DNA of 60,576 bases, taken from contig FNAW01000011.1 in assembly GCA_900102115.1 (NCBI GenBank), forward strand, positions 1-60,576, given 5' to 3'. The notes beneath the pieces were generated by a model. That model searched no databases and was not told the origin of the DNA. It worked only from the letters and a program-made list of their open reading frames with translations. This DNA comes from Blastococcus fimeti (GTDB taxonomy: Bacteria > Actinomycetota > Actinomycetes > Mycobacteriales > Geodermatophilaceae). This document shows, piece after piece, positions 8,122 through 16,775 of this stretch (the stretch's first letter is position 1; each line of letters starts with the position of its first letter). A program made the translations under genes and the position numbers.

Positions 8122-9345
8122 TCAGGCGGTGGGGGCGACGAGGCGGGGGCGGGCGGCGGCGAGGCCCACCACGAGCTGCAGGACGACGGCGGTGAGCATC
8201 AGCACCAGGCCGGGCGCCCAGGCGCCGGTCGCGTCGTGCAGCAGCCCCACGCCCAGCGGGCCGGTCGCCGCGAGCAGGTAGCCCACGCTCTGCGCGGTGG
8301 CCGAGAGCCGGCCGGTCTGGGCGACGTCGCGGCTGCGGGCCACGATCAGCATCATCGACAGCGGGAACGCGACGCCGCTGCCGAACCCGTAGAGCGCCGC
8401 CCACAGCAGGGGCGCGGCCTCCGGGGCCAGGAGCAGCCCCGTGATCGCGGCGATCGCCGGCAGGGCGCCCAGCAGCACCCACCCCTGCTGCCCGGGGCGA
8501 CGACCGGCCAGCCCGGGGATCACCAGCGCCAGGGGCACCGCCAGCCCGGTGGCCACGGCCAGCAGACCGCCGGCGGCGACGGGGGAGACGCCGGACTCGG
8601 ACTCCAGGACGTCGGCCAGCCAGGTGAGCATCGCGTAGAACGACAGCGACTGGAACCCGAAGTACAGGGTCACCGCCAGGGCCACCCGGTCGCGCAGGAT
8701 CGCGGTGCGGGCCCCGGCGGGCGCCGCCTCGGGCCGGGGAGCACCGCGCCGGGCGCGGGCCAGCGCGGCCATCGCCAGCAGCGCGACGAGCACCAGCAGG
8801 ACCCACAGCAGCAGCCCGGCCTCCGCGCCGCCGGCGGCGGCCGACATCGGGCGCGCCAGCCCCGCCCCGACGGCCGCCGAGCCGGACATCGACGCGGTGA
8901 TCAGCCCGAGGACGACGGCGGCCCGCGCGCCGTACTCCGCCCGCGCCGCGGCCGGCAGCAGCACGTTGCCCACCGCGATACCACCGCTGAGCAGCACGGT
9001 CCCGGCGAACAGGCCGGGCGCCCCGGCGACCCGCAGCAGCACGCCCACCGCGATCAGGGCCACCCCGACGAGGACGGCACCGTGCACCCCGAACCGGGTG
9101 GCCAGGGCGGGGGCGAACGGCGACACCAGCCCGAAGCAGACCAACGGCAGCGCGGTGACGACGGCGAGCGCCCCGGTCGAGAGCCCGAGCTCGTCGCCCA
9201 GCTCTCCGAGCAGGGGGCCGACGGCGGCGAACGGCGCACGCAGGCACAGCGCCACGAGCACCAGCACCGCCGCCGGGGCGAGGGCCCACCACCAGCGCGT
9301 CGTCGTCCGTGCCCGGCCGGCGTCCGCGGGGGCCTGCTGCGACAC
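8122..9345 (-). CDS. MFS transporter, CynX/NimT-like
   Basis: A 407-aa integral membrane protein with about twelve helices. The first helix region reads L-C-L-R-A-P-F-A-A-V-G-P and is followed by the family G-L-V-S-P-F-A-P-A-L-A-T-R-F-G loop, as in the CynX/NimT (cyanate, 2-nitroimidazole) branch of the major facilitator superfamily. The substrate cannot be deduced. It faces the peptide importer and is divergent from the GGDEF-EAL gene. Confidence 0.82.
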   Translation of the reverse strand: MSQQAPADAGRARTTTRWWWALAPAAVLVLVALCLRAPFAAVGPLLGELGDELGLSTGALAVVTALPLVCFGLVSPFAPALATRFGVHGAVLVGVALIAVGVLLRVAGAPGLFAGTVLLSGGIAVGNVLLPAAARAEYGARAAVVLGLITASMSGSAAVGAGLARPMSAAAGGAEAGLLLWVLLVLVALLAMAALARARRGAPRPEAAPAGARTAILRDRVALAVTLYFGFQSLSFYAMLTWLADVLESESGVSPVAAGGLLAVATGLAVPLALVIPGLAGRRPGQQGWVLLGALPAIAAITGLLLAPEAAPLLWAALYGFGSGVAFPLSMMLIVARSRDVAQTGRLSATAQSVGYLLAATGPLGVGLLHDATGAWAPGLVLMLTAVVLQLVVGLAAARPRLVAPTA

Positions 9346-9458
9346 GTGCCCTCCGTTCCCGCCGCGCGGCGCACGGCGGGTGCCATTGTCGGCGGTCCCG
9401 GCGGACCCCCGGCAACCGGCTCCGGACGGTCCGGATCTGCCCCGGGCGGGGGAGGGCG

Positions 9459-9487
9459 CTCAAGCAGGCGTGCGGACGCGCCGACGT
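9459..9487 (+). promoter_or_regulatory. Putative FliA/WhiG-type promoter
   Basis: CTCAAG (9459-9464), 15 nt, GCCGACGT (9480-9487), seven bases before the ATG of the GGDEF-EAL gene. The same boxes with the same 15-nt spacer occur at 53275-53303. They resemble the CTCA(A/G)-N15-GCCGATAA-like consensus of motility sigma factors in motile actinobacteria. The transcript would have almost no leader. Confidence 0.5.
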
Positions 9488-9494
9488 GGGGGGT

Positions 9495-12146
9495 ATGTCG
9501 AACCAGGAGCGAGCGGCGCGTCGGCGCCGCGGTACGCCCCTGTGGCTGTACCTGACCGCACTGGTCCTCGTGCCCCTGCTGGGCGTGGTCGCGCTGACCA
9601 CCGCGATCGTCCGCATCGCCGCCCACGAGGCCGACAGCGCGGCGCGGTCGGAGGCCGCGGTCGGCACGCTGGCGCGGCTGCACGCCGCCCGCAGCGCCGT
9701 CGTCCGCGAAGTGGTCCCGACCCTGACCCGCGTGATCATCGACAGCCCTGACAGCGCCGCGATCCTCGGGGCTGGCAGCGACTTCGTGGCCGGCCTCCGC
9801 GGGCCGGCCGTGGAACTCGTCCGGGAGACGAGGGCCGCGACGGACCAGGCGCTCCGCGAGATCGGGGACGACTCCCTCGCCGCGGCCGCGACCGCTGCCG
9901 CCGTGAGCCGCCTCGCCTGGGTGCGGGCGGCCGCCGACGGCCGGAACGGCAGCGAGCCGCAGCTCGCGGCGCTGTACGACGACTACCTCGCGCTCGCCGA
10001 CGACCTGGCGGCCGCCCAGGGCCGGGCCGCCGGCGCAGCCGCGGCCGAGCAGGCACCGGTCGCGACGACGGCGGCCACCCACGACGTGCAGCTCATCGCC
10101 GATTTCGCCACGGTGGCCGGCCGGCTGGTGCCGGAGTTCATCGGCACCCAGCTGGTCGGTGTGGCCGGCGTCGACGAGGAGGCGTGGGCGAGCGACTGGG
10201 CCACGTACCAGCACGCCAAGGAGGACCTGGCCGAGCTGTCGCAGGACTCCCTCGAGGAGCGGTGGCGGGACGTCGCGTCGACGCCCGAGACGGCCGCGAT
10301 CGACCAGGTGATCGGGGCGCACGCAGCCGGCCGGGTCACCGATCTGTCCGTGTCGCAGCTGGTGGACCTGGTGCGCCAGGCGACGACGCGCGACACCCTC
10401 CTGACCGAGTTCCTGGGCGAGGCCGTCGCCGAGGCCCAGGAGCTCTCCGCCGCCGACCGCGCGGCGGCCATCGACCGACGCAACCTGCTCCTCGCGGTCG
10501 CCGTCGGACTGGTCCTGGCCTCGCTGGCCGGCGCCGTGCTCGTCGGGCGCACCGTCTCGCGCGCCCTCCGCCGGCTCGCCGACCAGGCCGAGCAGATCAG
10601 CCAGGGGGAGATGGTGGACATCGACGGCAGCGGGCCGCGCGAGGCGCGCACCGTCTCCGCGGCGCTGGCCACGACCGTCGCCGGGCTGAGCCGGATCCAG
10701 GCGCAGGCGGCCGCCGTCACCCGCGGCGACCTCTCCGCCCCTGTCCTGGCCGATCCGCTCCCCGGCCCGCTGGGCGAGCTGCTGCACGCCTCGGTCGAGC
10801 AGCTCGTGGCCTCGGTCCGGGAGCGCGAGACGTTGCAGACCGCGCTGGCTCACCAGGCCGCGCACGATCCCCTCACCGACCTGCCCAACCGCACCCAGGC
10901 GCGCATGCTGACCGCCGCCGCGCTGCACCGCGGCCGCCGCGCCGGGACCAAGACCGGGCTGCTGTTCATCGACCTCGACGGCTTCAAGGGGGTCAACGAC
11001 CGCTTCGGTCACGCGACCGGTGACACGGTGCTGCGCGCCGTGGCCGGCCGGCTGCGCTCGGCCCTGCGCCCGGGGGACGTCGTCTGCCGGCTGGGTGGCG
11101 ACGAGTTCGTCGTGCTCGTCGAGCAGGCCTCCGGGGAGCGCGAGCTGGCCGAGCTGGCCGAGCGGCTGATCGACACCGTCAGCCGGCCGATCCGCGAGGG
11201 CGGCCAGGACGTGCGGGTCGGTGCGAGCGTCGGCATCGCCGTCGCCCAGGACGCCGCCGTGGACGCCGACGCGCTCTTCGCCGAGGCCGACGCCGCCGCC
11301 TACCGCGCCAAGTCGCGCGGGCGAGGGCGGGCCGAGCTGTTCGACGAATCCCTGCGCGCCCAGCTGGCCGCCCACTCCGAGATGGAGACGGCGCTGACCG
11401 CAGGCCTGGCCGCCGGCGAGCTGGAGGTCCACTACCAACCGGTCGTGGCGCTGGCCTCCGGCCGGCTCGAGGGCTACGAGGCGCTGGTGCGCTGGAACCG
11501 CCCAGGCGTCGGCAGGGTGCCGCCCAACGACTTCATCCCCGTGGCCGAGAGCAGCAGGCTGATCTGCGACCTGGACCGCTGGGTGCTGCACGAGGCCACC
11601 CGGCAGGTCGCCGCCTGGCGCGCCGCGGACCCGGCCGCGGCGGAGCTCACCGTCGCGGTGAACGTCTCCGGCCGCCACCTGTCCGATCCGCGCGTGGTCC
11701 AGGACGTCACTGACGCGCTCGCGGCCTCCGGGCTGCCTGCCGAGCTGCTGATCGTCGAGGTCACCGAGACCGTGCTGGTCAGCGAGCCGGCCGCCTTCGG
11801 CCACCTCGTGACGCTGCGGGAACTGGGTGTCGCGGTCGCGATCGACGACTTCGGCACCGGCTACACCTCGATCGGCCAGCTGGCCGGCATGCCCGTGGAC
11901 ACGCTGAAGATCGACCGCAGCTTCATCTCGAACAGGGCGTCCGGGCACGCGGAGCTGGTCGCGCTGATGATCCGCGCCGCGCACACCTTCGGGCTGAGCG
12001 TCGTGGCCGAGGGCGTCGAGGAGCAGGAGCAGCTGGAGTGGCTGCGCGCGCAGCAGTGCGACTTCGCCCAGGGCTACCTGCTGTCCCGTCCGCTGACCGC
12101 TGCTGCTGCGGAGGCCTGGCGCACCGGGCTGCTGCCGACGTCCTGA
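9495..12146 (+). CDS. Membrane-bound GGDEF-EAL c-di-GMP protein
   Basis: Makes and/or degrades cyclic di-GMP. The 883-aa product has an N-terminal helix (about residues 17-40), a ~290-residue extracytoplasmic helical sensor region, a second helix (about 331-355), a HAMP-like segment, GGDEF (about 533-537) and EAL (about 660). The GGDEF motif is intact and preceded at the right distance by an RPGD inhibitory site. The EAL domain keeps EALVRW, the EVTE motif, DDFGTG and KIDRSF, so both activities are plausible, with the cyclase possibly feedback-controlled. ATG 9495 follows a motility-type promoter. The extracellular ligand is unknown. Confidence 0.92.
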   Translation: MSNQERAARRRRGTPLWLYLTALVLVPLLGVVALTTAIVRIAAHEADSAARSEAAVGTLARLHAARSAVVREVVPTLTRVIIDSPDSAAILGAGSDFVAGLRGPAVELVRETRAATDQALREIGDDSLAAAATAAAVSRLAWVRAAADGRNGSEPQLAALYDDYLALADDLAAAQGRAAGAAAAEQAPVATTAATHDVQLIADFATVAGRLVPEFIGTQLVGVAGVDEEAWASDWATYQHAKEDLAELSQDSLEERWRDVASTPETAAIDQVIGAHAAGRVTDLSVSQLVDLVRQATTRDTLLTEFLGEAVAEAQELSAADRAAAIDRRNLLLAVAVGLVLASLAGAVLVGRTVSRALRRLADQAEQISQGEMVDIDGSGPREARTVSAALATTVAGLSRIQAQAAAVTRGDLSAPVLADPLPGPLGELLHASVEQLVASVRERETLQTALAHQAAHDPLTDLPNRTQARMLTAAALHRGRRAGTKTGLLFIDLDGFKGVNDRFGHATGDTVLRAVAGRLRSALRPGDVVCRLGGDEFVVLVEQASGERELAELAERLIDTVSRPIREGGQDVRVGASVGIAVAQDAAVDADALFAEADAAAYRAKSRGRGRAELFDESLRAQLAAHSEMETALTAGLAAGELEVHYQPVVALASGRLEGYEALVRWNRPGVGRVPPNDFIPVAESSRLICDLDRWVLHEATRQVAAWRAADPAAAELTVAVNVSGRHLSDPRVVQDVTDALAASGLPAELLIVEVTETVLVSEPAAFGHLVTLRELGVAVAIDDFGTGYTSIGQLAGMPVDTLKIDRSFISNRASGHAELVALMIRAAHTFGLSVVAEGVEEQEQLEWLRAQQCDFAQGYLLSRPLTAAAAEAWRTGLLPTS

Positions 12147-12264
12147 CGCGGCCGGTCCAGATGTGCGATGGCACACTGCACCGGGAGTGCGCGGCCCCAG
12201 CGGTCGTCCCTGGCCTGCTGAGGAGCCTCATCGTGCGAGCGCAACGGTCCCGGGACGTCGCCGC

Positions 12265-13113
12265 ATGACGGGTGGCTGGACGCCGAAACGCGACGAGGCG
12301 CTGTTCCGCCGGGACGGTGACCTGCTCGTTCCCGGGCCGCTCACGCGGGGGCCCTGGTACGAGGGCACCCTGCACGGCAGCGCCATGCTCGCCGCCATGG
12401 GCCGCGCCGCGGAGCGCCATCCCAGCGAGGTGGAGCGCCAGGTCGTCCGGCTGACCGTCGACATGCTGCGAGCGGCGCCGATGGTGCCCCTCCGGGTCGA
12501 GACGACGGCTGCCCGGTCCGGCAAGAGCATCGATCTCGTCGACGTCGCCATGTACGCCGACGACGAGCTGTGCGTCCGGGGCACGGCGCTGCGGGTCCGG
12601 GTGGCCGACCTCGTCGTCGACGAGACCGAGGACACGCCGCCGCCGCGGCCTCCCTCGGGCGACCCCACGGGGGCCTCGCCCTTCACGCGGGCCGGCTCCG
12701 AGCGGCCCGCCTTCCACCACGCCATCGACGTCCAGGTCGACGTCGACAGCGACGTCGTGTGGTTCCGGCTCGCCGTGCCGGTCGTCGAGGGGGAACCGAA
12801 CTCGAGCACCGTCACCGTCGCCGCCATCGCCGACTGGACCTACGCGGTGCCGCACCTCCTCCGCGGCACCCGGGGAGCCGCCCGGCCGGCCGCTCCTGCC
12901 GTCCACGCGATCAACGCCGACACGACGATCAACACCTTCCGGCCCCTGTCCGGGGACTGGGTGGGCCTGAGGACGACCGCCCACACCGGTTCCCTCGGCG
13001 CCGGCGTCAGCGGCGCCCACCTGTACGACGCCGACGGGCCCCTCGGCTTCAGCGCGCAGAGCGTGCTGGTCCGGGGCCCGAGCGGCGCGCCACTCACGGT
13101 CAGAGAGACGTAG
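12265..13113 (+). CDS. Acyl-CoA thioesterase-like protein
   Basis: A 282-aa protein with the feel of the double hot-dog thioesterase-like family: an N-terminal half with G-T-L-H-G-S-A-M-L and a C-terminal half with A-D-W-T and F-R-P-L-S-G-D-W-V-G-L. Start at ATG 12265 gives the expected family N-terminus; the SD is weak and a start further upstream cannot be excluded. It lies 12 bp before an F420-type oxidoreductase gene, so the two are probably co-transcribed. The exact acyl substrate is unknown. Confidence 0.65.
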   Translation: MTGGWTPKRDEALFRRDGDLLVPGPLTRGPWYEGTLHGSAMLAAMGRAAERHPSEVERQVVRLTVDMLRAAPMVPLRVETTAARSGKSIDLVDVAMYADDELCVRGTALRVRVADLVVDETEDTPPPRPPSGDPTGASPFTRAGSERPAFHHAIDVQVDVDSDVVWFRLAVPVVEGEPNSSTVTVAAIADWTYAVPHLLRGTRGAARPAAPAVHAINADTTINTFRPLSGDWVGLRTTAHTGSLGAGVSGAHLYDADGPLGFSAQSVLVRGPSGAPLTVRET

Positions 13114-13125
13114 AGGACGCAACGC

Positions 13126-14157
13126 ATGCGCATCGCCACCGGCGTCGGGTACGCCAACGGGATGAAGGAGGCGGCCGAACGGGTCGCCACGCTGGAGTCG
13201 GCCGGCATCGACATCGTCTGGGTCGCCGAGGCGTACGGCGTCGACGCCGTCTCGCTGATGGGGTACCTGGCCGCCGTCACCGAGCGGATCCAGATCGGCT
13301 CGTCGATCCTGCCGATCTACACCCGCACCCCGAGCCTGCTGGCCATGACCGCCGCGGGTGTCGACCTGCTGAGCGACGGCCGGTGCATCCTCGGGCTCGG
13401 TGCCTCCGGGCCGCAGGTGATCGAGGGCTTCCACGGGGTCCCGTACGACGCTCCCCTCGGGCGCACGCGGGAGGTCATCGAGATCTGCCGCAAGGTGTGG
13501 CGGCGCGAGCTCGTCGAGCACGACGGCCGCTACTACCACCTGCCGCTGGCCGAGGGGCAGGGCACGGGCCTCGGCAAGCCGCTCAAGCTCATCACGCACC
13601 CGGTGCGCGACCGGATCCCGATCTACCTCGCCGCCCTCGGTCCCAAGAACGTCGAGCTGACCGCGGAGCTCGCCGACGGGTGGATGCCGACGCTGTTCTG
13701 GCCCGAGCGGGCCTCCGAGGTGTGGGGCGAGTCCCTGGCGGAGGGCAGGACCAGGCGGCCGGCCGGCATGGATCCTCTCGAGGTCGTCGCCGGCGGCGTC
13801 GTCGCGATCGGCGAGGGCCTCGAGCACCTGCGCGACCGCGCCCGGCCCGGCATCGCGCTCTACGTCGGCGGCATGGGCGCCCGCGAGCGCAACTTCTACA
13901 ACCAGCTCTTCCGCCGCTACGGGTTCGAGGCCGAGGCCGAGCTCATCCAGGACCTCTACCTCGCCGGCCGGAAGGAGGAGGCCGCGGCCGCCGTGCCGCA
14001 GGCCTTCCTCGACGCCACCTCGCTCGTCGGACCCGAGAGCTTCGTGCGCGAGCGCATCGAGGCCTACCGGGCCGCCGGGGTGACCGTGCTCAACGTGTCG
14101 GTCGACGGGCCCGACACGGTCGGGACGCTCGAGAAGGTGAAGAACTGGGCGTCCTGA
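13126..14157 (+). CDS. LLM-class (luciferase-like) oxidoreductase, probably F420-dependent
   Basis: A 343-aa TIM-barrel flavin/F420 enzyme. It opens with the (beta/alpha)8 first strand containing I-A-T-G-V-G-Y, followed by W-V-A-E-A-Y-G-V-D and I-Q-I-G-S-S-I-L-P-I-Y-T-R-T-P, which mark the actinobacterial F420-dependent LLM group. Near the end is a T-V-L-N-V-S strand typical for the family. It probably oxidises or reduces a hydrophobic or CoA-linked substrate together with the thioesterase-like gene just upstream. Cofactor choice (F420 versus FMN) is inferred from the family. Confidence 0.8.
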   Translation: MRIATGVGYANGMKEAAERVATLESAGIDIVWVAEAYGVDAVSLMGYLAAVTERIQIGSSILPIYTRTPSLLAMTAAGVDLLSDGRCILGLGASGPQVIEGFHGVPYDAPLGRTREVIEICRKVWRRELVEHDGRYYHLPLAEGQGTGLGKPLKLITHPVRDRIPIYLAALGPKNVELTAELADGWMPTLFWPERASEVWGESLAEGRTRRPAGMDPLEVVAGGVVAIGEGLEHLRDRARPGIALYVGGMGARERNFYNQLFRRYGFEAEAELIQDLYLAGRKEEAAAAVPQAFLDATSLVGPESFVRERIEAYRAAGVTVLNVSVDGPDTVGTLEKVKNWAS

Positions 14158-14177
14158 GCCGGACGTCGCACGCCGCC

Positions 14178-14183
14178 TAGAGT
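14178..14183 (+). promoter_or_regulatory. Probable -10 box (TAGAGT) of tRNA-Ser
   Basis: TAGAGT matches TANNNT and lies ten bases before the mature 5' end of the tRNA, in the short space after the previous gene. A -35 box is not obvious. Confidence 0.4.
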
Positions 14184-14193
14184 GCGGGGGCCA

Positions 14194-14280
14194 GGAGGGC
14201 TCGCCTAGTGGCCGATGGCGGCGGTCTTGAAAACCGCTATGGGGTAACACCCATCGTGGGTTCGAATCCCACGCCCTCCG
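14194..14280 (+). tRNA. tRNA-Ser (anticodon TGA)
   Basis: An 87-nt cloverleaf with acceptor GGAGGGC pairing with GCCCTCC, anticodon loop CTTGAAA (anticodon TGA at 14228-14230), a long variable arm of class II type (TATGGGGTAACACCCA region) and a T-loop TTCGAAT. Discriminator base G; CCA is not encoded. Its 3' half is the attachment site of the adjoining integrated element. Confidence 0.95.
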
Positions 14281-14283
14281 CTC
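14240..14283 (+). repeat. attL (3' end of tRNA-Ser)
   Basis: Forty-four bases from the variable arm through the acceptor stem plus three flanking bases, identical to 17278-17321. Similarity extends weakly to about 14228. The integrated copy keeps the tRNA whole. Confidence 0.9.
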
Positions 14284-14334
14284 TGATCAGCACGTTCGTG
14301 CAGGCTCGACCGGGAGGCGGCCCCGTACCGGATC

Positions 14335-14900
14335 TCAGCGCCCCCGTCGTGCCCACTGCGTGCCCGTACGGTTGACGCGCGTGCCCACCGCGAGGCGGCC
14401 CAGCCGTGCCGCCACTTCGGCGTCTCGGCTTTCCGCCGCGTGCTGGTAGATCATGGCCGTGCGTGACGAGGAGTGACCGGCCCGGCGCATCACCTCGGCA
14501 AGGGTTGCTCCGCTCGGGGCCGCCAGCTTCAGGCTGGCGTGGCGGAGATCGTGCAGGTGTGCCCCGGGCAGTGAGGCCCGGGTTCGCGCCGTGGCCCATG
14601 CGGCGTGCACGTGGTGGGCGCGCAAGGTGCTGCCGTCAGGCCTGGTGAACAGCCGGTCGGGGGTAATGCCGATCCGCGCACGCGGAGGTGCTCGTCCAGC
14701 GCGTCGACTCCCTGGTCGGGCAGGTGCACCGTCCGGTGGCTCCCGGCTCTGGATGGCGCGCAGAACTGCGTAGGCCTGTCGGGTGGCTGTCGGGCCGGTG
14801 GCGGCGCTGGTATGCACGTGCCACTGGCGCACCACGGCGGGAGTGATGCGGTCCAGCGGCAGGTCGCCCAGACGATGTCGAGGGCTGGAAACGAAAGAAC
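14335..14900 (-). pseudogene. Tyrosine recombinase (integrase) remnant
   Basis: Reads toward the tRNA, the usual position for a tRNA-targeting integrase. Pieces remain: a core-binding fragment with LGDLPLDRITPAVVRQWH and Q-A-Y-A-V-L-R-A-I, a fragment with TVHLPDQGVDALDEHL in another frame, and a C-terminal catalytic part with HDLRH, GHSSSRT and I-Y-Q-H-A (the His, Arg, His and Tyr of the active site). The N-terminal DNA-binding domain and the segment with the first catalytic Arg are missing, and at least one frameshift near 14690-14700 separates the middle from the end. A TGA lies just upstream of the first fragment. Not functional. Confidence 0.85.
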
Positions 14901-14970
14901 GACGCTCACTTCATAGTGAGCGCCGGCCCCCGATACCGCCGTCCTTCCTTCGGCTTAGTTTGCTACTTCG

Positions 14971-15309
14971 TTACCTACGGCGGAAAAACCAGGCGACTGC
15001 GGGGCCAAGGACTGCCACCATCGTGCCGGGCTCCCACCCTGCGGTCGGCCACAAGATGCCCCCCGCTACAACGCAGCCAACCCCGAGAACCTGGGTCGCC
15101 ACATCGGGTGCGCCCCTGAACCGGAGCTTTCCACCGTCCTTGGTCATCTCGGCGTCGATCTCGATGCGCTCTTCACGGACGACGCCGCGGGAGATGTCGT
15201 AGCCATCGCTCGGGTCGAGGGGAATCGGGCGGTTGGTCGGGTCCGGTTCGGACCCCAACTCCGGGGCTAGATCGCGATCTTCCTCGGAATCGTCATGGCG
15301 TTCTGACAC
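14971..15309 (-). CDS. Hypothetical membrane-anchored protein
   Basis: A 112-aa product starting at GTG 15309 behind GAGGAGA. The first ~70 residues are acidic and polar (many Asp/Glu), followed by two hydrophobic stretches (V-L-G-V-G-C-V-V-A-G-G-I and M-V-A-V-L-G-P-A-V-A) and a closing R-R-R. It looks like a small cytoplasmic domain with a C-terminal membrane hairpin. Carried by the integrated element; no family recognised. Confidence 0.5.
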   Translation of the reverse strand: MSERHDDSEEDRDLAPELGSEPDPTNRPIPLDPSDGYDISRGVVREERIEIDAEMTKDGGKLRFRGAPDVATQVLGVGCVVAGGILWPTAGWEPGTMVAVLGPAVAWFFRRR

Positions 15310-15812
15310 GGCAGGTCTCCTCGTCCTCGGGGCCGCGGCCGACTGGCCTGGGCTGTGATGCGGATGTTCATGACTTCCTCCATCTGGAAAGAGCGGTCGG
15401 GAAGGACGGCTCGCCGCACAGACTACCCCGAGCTGTCACCCAATCGCCACGATCCGACAATCTTCGTCTCCGTCCTTGTCAATAGAACTAACATCAGATG
15501 TTGCCCGCGCACGCTAAGTCGGTGTACGTTGCTCACATGGCAGCGAGGCGATCGACAAGCAAAGTGCCTGTTCACACGCTTGTAAGTCGATCCCGCGTGA
15601 GCCGTGGCACCGTGCGACGACGACCTGGGGGTCTGGCAAGCGGCCAGGTCCTTGGTGGCTCACGTTCGTCCCGCCGTCTGGCAACGGCGAGCAAGTTCGG
15701 TTGACAGGGCGGGTAGATACCGCTCGCAACCCCACCCCACAAGAACATTCGCGTCCCCCGTGGGGGACGCCCATCAGTGATCTCCGTAGATGGGAGATTA
15801 CGAGGAGGAACA
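15310..15812. other. Low-GC intergenic region of the element, with inverted repeats
   Basis: I see no convincing gene in these ~500 bases. They hold three inverted repeats: AACATC-A-GATGTT (15490-15502), a 9-bp hairpin GCGTCCCCC/GGGGGACGC (15751-15770), and ATCTCC/GGAGAT with a 7-nt centre (15780-15798) directly before the ribbon-helix-helix gene. The last is a plausible operator. A possible 55-codon frame from 15537 lacks a ribosome site and is not called. Confidence 0.55.
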
Positions 15813-16088
15813 GTGCAGAAGACTGCCACGACCGGAAGGAAGAACAGCGCGAAGAGGCCAGAGGACCGCGCCCCCGCTGAGGTGGCTCGTCGTCTGGTCG
15901 TAGAGCTGAACAACAAGTCCGTCGAGGACTTGACCTGGCTTGTGAGCGAGGAAGGGACGACCAAGACGACGATCGTCAACCGCGCTCTGCAGGTGTACAA
16001 GCGGATCATGGAACTGCAGGCCAGGGAAGGCGGCGTGGTTCTGGAAGACCCCGAGCGTGGGACGCGGGAGCGTCTGCTTTTCGTCTGA
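15813..16088 (+). CDS. Ribbon-helix-helix (CopG-like) protein
   Basis: A 91-aa product from GTG 15813, chosen because AGGAGG stands five bases upstream. After a basic, disordered head comes a strand-helix-helix unit: R-R-L-V-V-E-L-N then two helices (S-V-E-D-L-T-W-L-V and T-K-T-T-I-V-N-R-A-L-Q-V-Y). The C-terminal part with a G-V-V-L-E-D-P-E-R-G-T-R-E-R-L turn resembles small actinobacterial RHH proteins. Likely a dimeric DNA-binding regulator, perhaps of itself via the ATCTCC/GGAGAT repeat just upstream. An antitoxin role is possible but no toxin gene is recognised. Confidence 0.6.
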   Translation: MQKTATTGRKNSAKRPEDRAPAEVARRLVVELNNKSVEDLTWLVSEEGTTKTTIVNRALQVYKRIMELQAREGGVVLEDPERGTRERLLFV

Positions 16089-16232
16089 TGCCTGCCTGCC
16101 TGGGTCTAGGGCTATGACGGGAAGAGGCTGGGGGGCCGTGCGGAGTAAGGCAAAGGATGCAGATTGTCCTGGCGATGCCCGCGTTCGGCGTTGCAGCCCG
16201 CGAACGGTCCAGATAGGTCCAAGAGGACGGCC

Positions 16233-16775
16233 ATGTTGGGGTCGGGCCCTCCGGCTCGCGTCGTGGACCGGCGAAGCGAAGGTGGCGCCGTGCAGGTGGA
16301 GATCGACTTTTGCGAGCCCGTCAAGCGCAGCCCGCCGATCGGGAACCTTGCCTCGCGGGTCTGGGTCGCCCAGAGTGCGGGAGGGCCGATCGGCTTCCTG
16401 TCGGCGGGGGGTGGCGGGGAGATCAGCTTTGTCTTGGTCGACGCGGCGCACGAAGGATGTGGGGTGGCCGGACTGTTGATCCGAGCCGCGCGGACCCACT
16501 TCGAGAAGGACGACGACGTGGAGGGGTTGACTCACGGGTACCCCGTCTCGCCCAAGGGACAAGGACTGATGCGTCGATACGACATCGAGGGGCGCCCGTT
16601 CCCACGAAACAGACCTCCGAACCCAGTCGCGTGGTCTGACCGTGAGGCAACCGCCAAGGCCCAGGAGGTCTTGGACCGGATATTGGGCTACATCGCCGGG
16701 GAGTCGCCGCTCGTTCCCGCCAGCCAGGGAGTGCTCATCGAGACGCTCGAGCGTAGAGAGGCGGGCTCGCAGTAG
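16233..16775 (+). CDS. GNAT-like protein of the element
   Basis: A 180-aa protein with an acetyltransferase-like core: the strand I-S-F-V-L-V-D-A-A-H-E-G followed by C-G-V-A-G-L-L-I-R-A-A resembles the acetyl-CoA binding motif A (strand, Q/RxxGxG/A turn, helix), with one Gly replaced by Ala. ATG 16233 has AGAGG upstream; GTG 16290 behind AAGGTGG is an equally good start and would give 161 aa. The C-terminal ~70 residues are extra. Substrate unknown; the domain assignment is moderate. Confidence 0.45.
   Translation: MLGSGPPARVVDRRSEGGAVQVEIDFCEPVKRSPPIGNLASRVWVAQSAGGPIGFLSAGGGGEISFVLVDAAHEGCGVAGLLIRAARTHFEKDDDVEGLTHGYPVSPKGQGLMRRYDIEGRPFPRNRPPNPVAWSDREATAKAQEVLDRILGYIAGESPLVPASQGVLIETLERREAGSQ

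Noticed and set aside
9054..12176. Leftward reading frame of about 1000 codons opposite the GGDEF-EAL gene
   Set aside because: Antisense shadow; forward gene has complete GGDEF and EAL motifs.
14237..14599. Leftward reading frame containing GVGFEPTMG
   Set aside because: Antisense of the tRNA-Ser 3' half running into the integrase remnant in a wrong frame.
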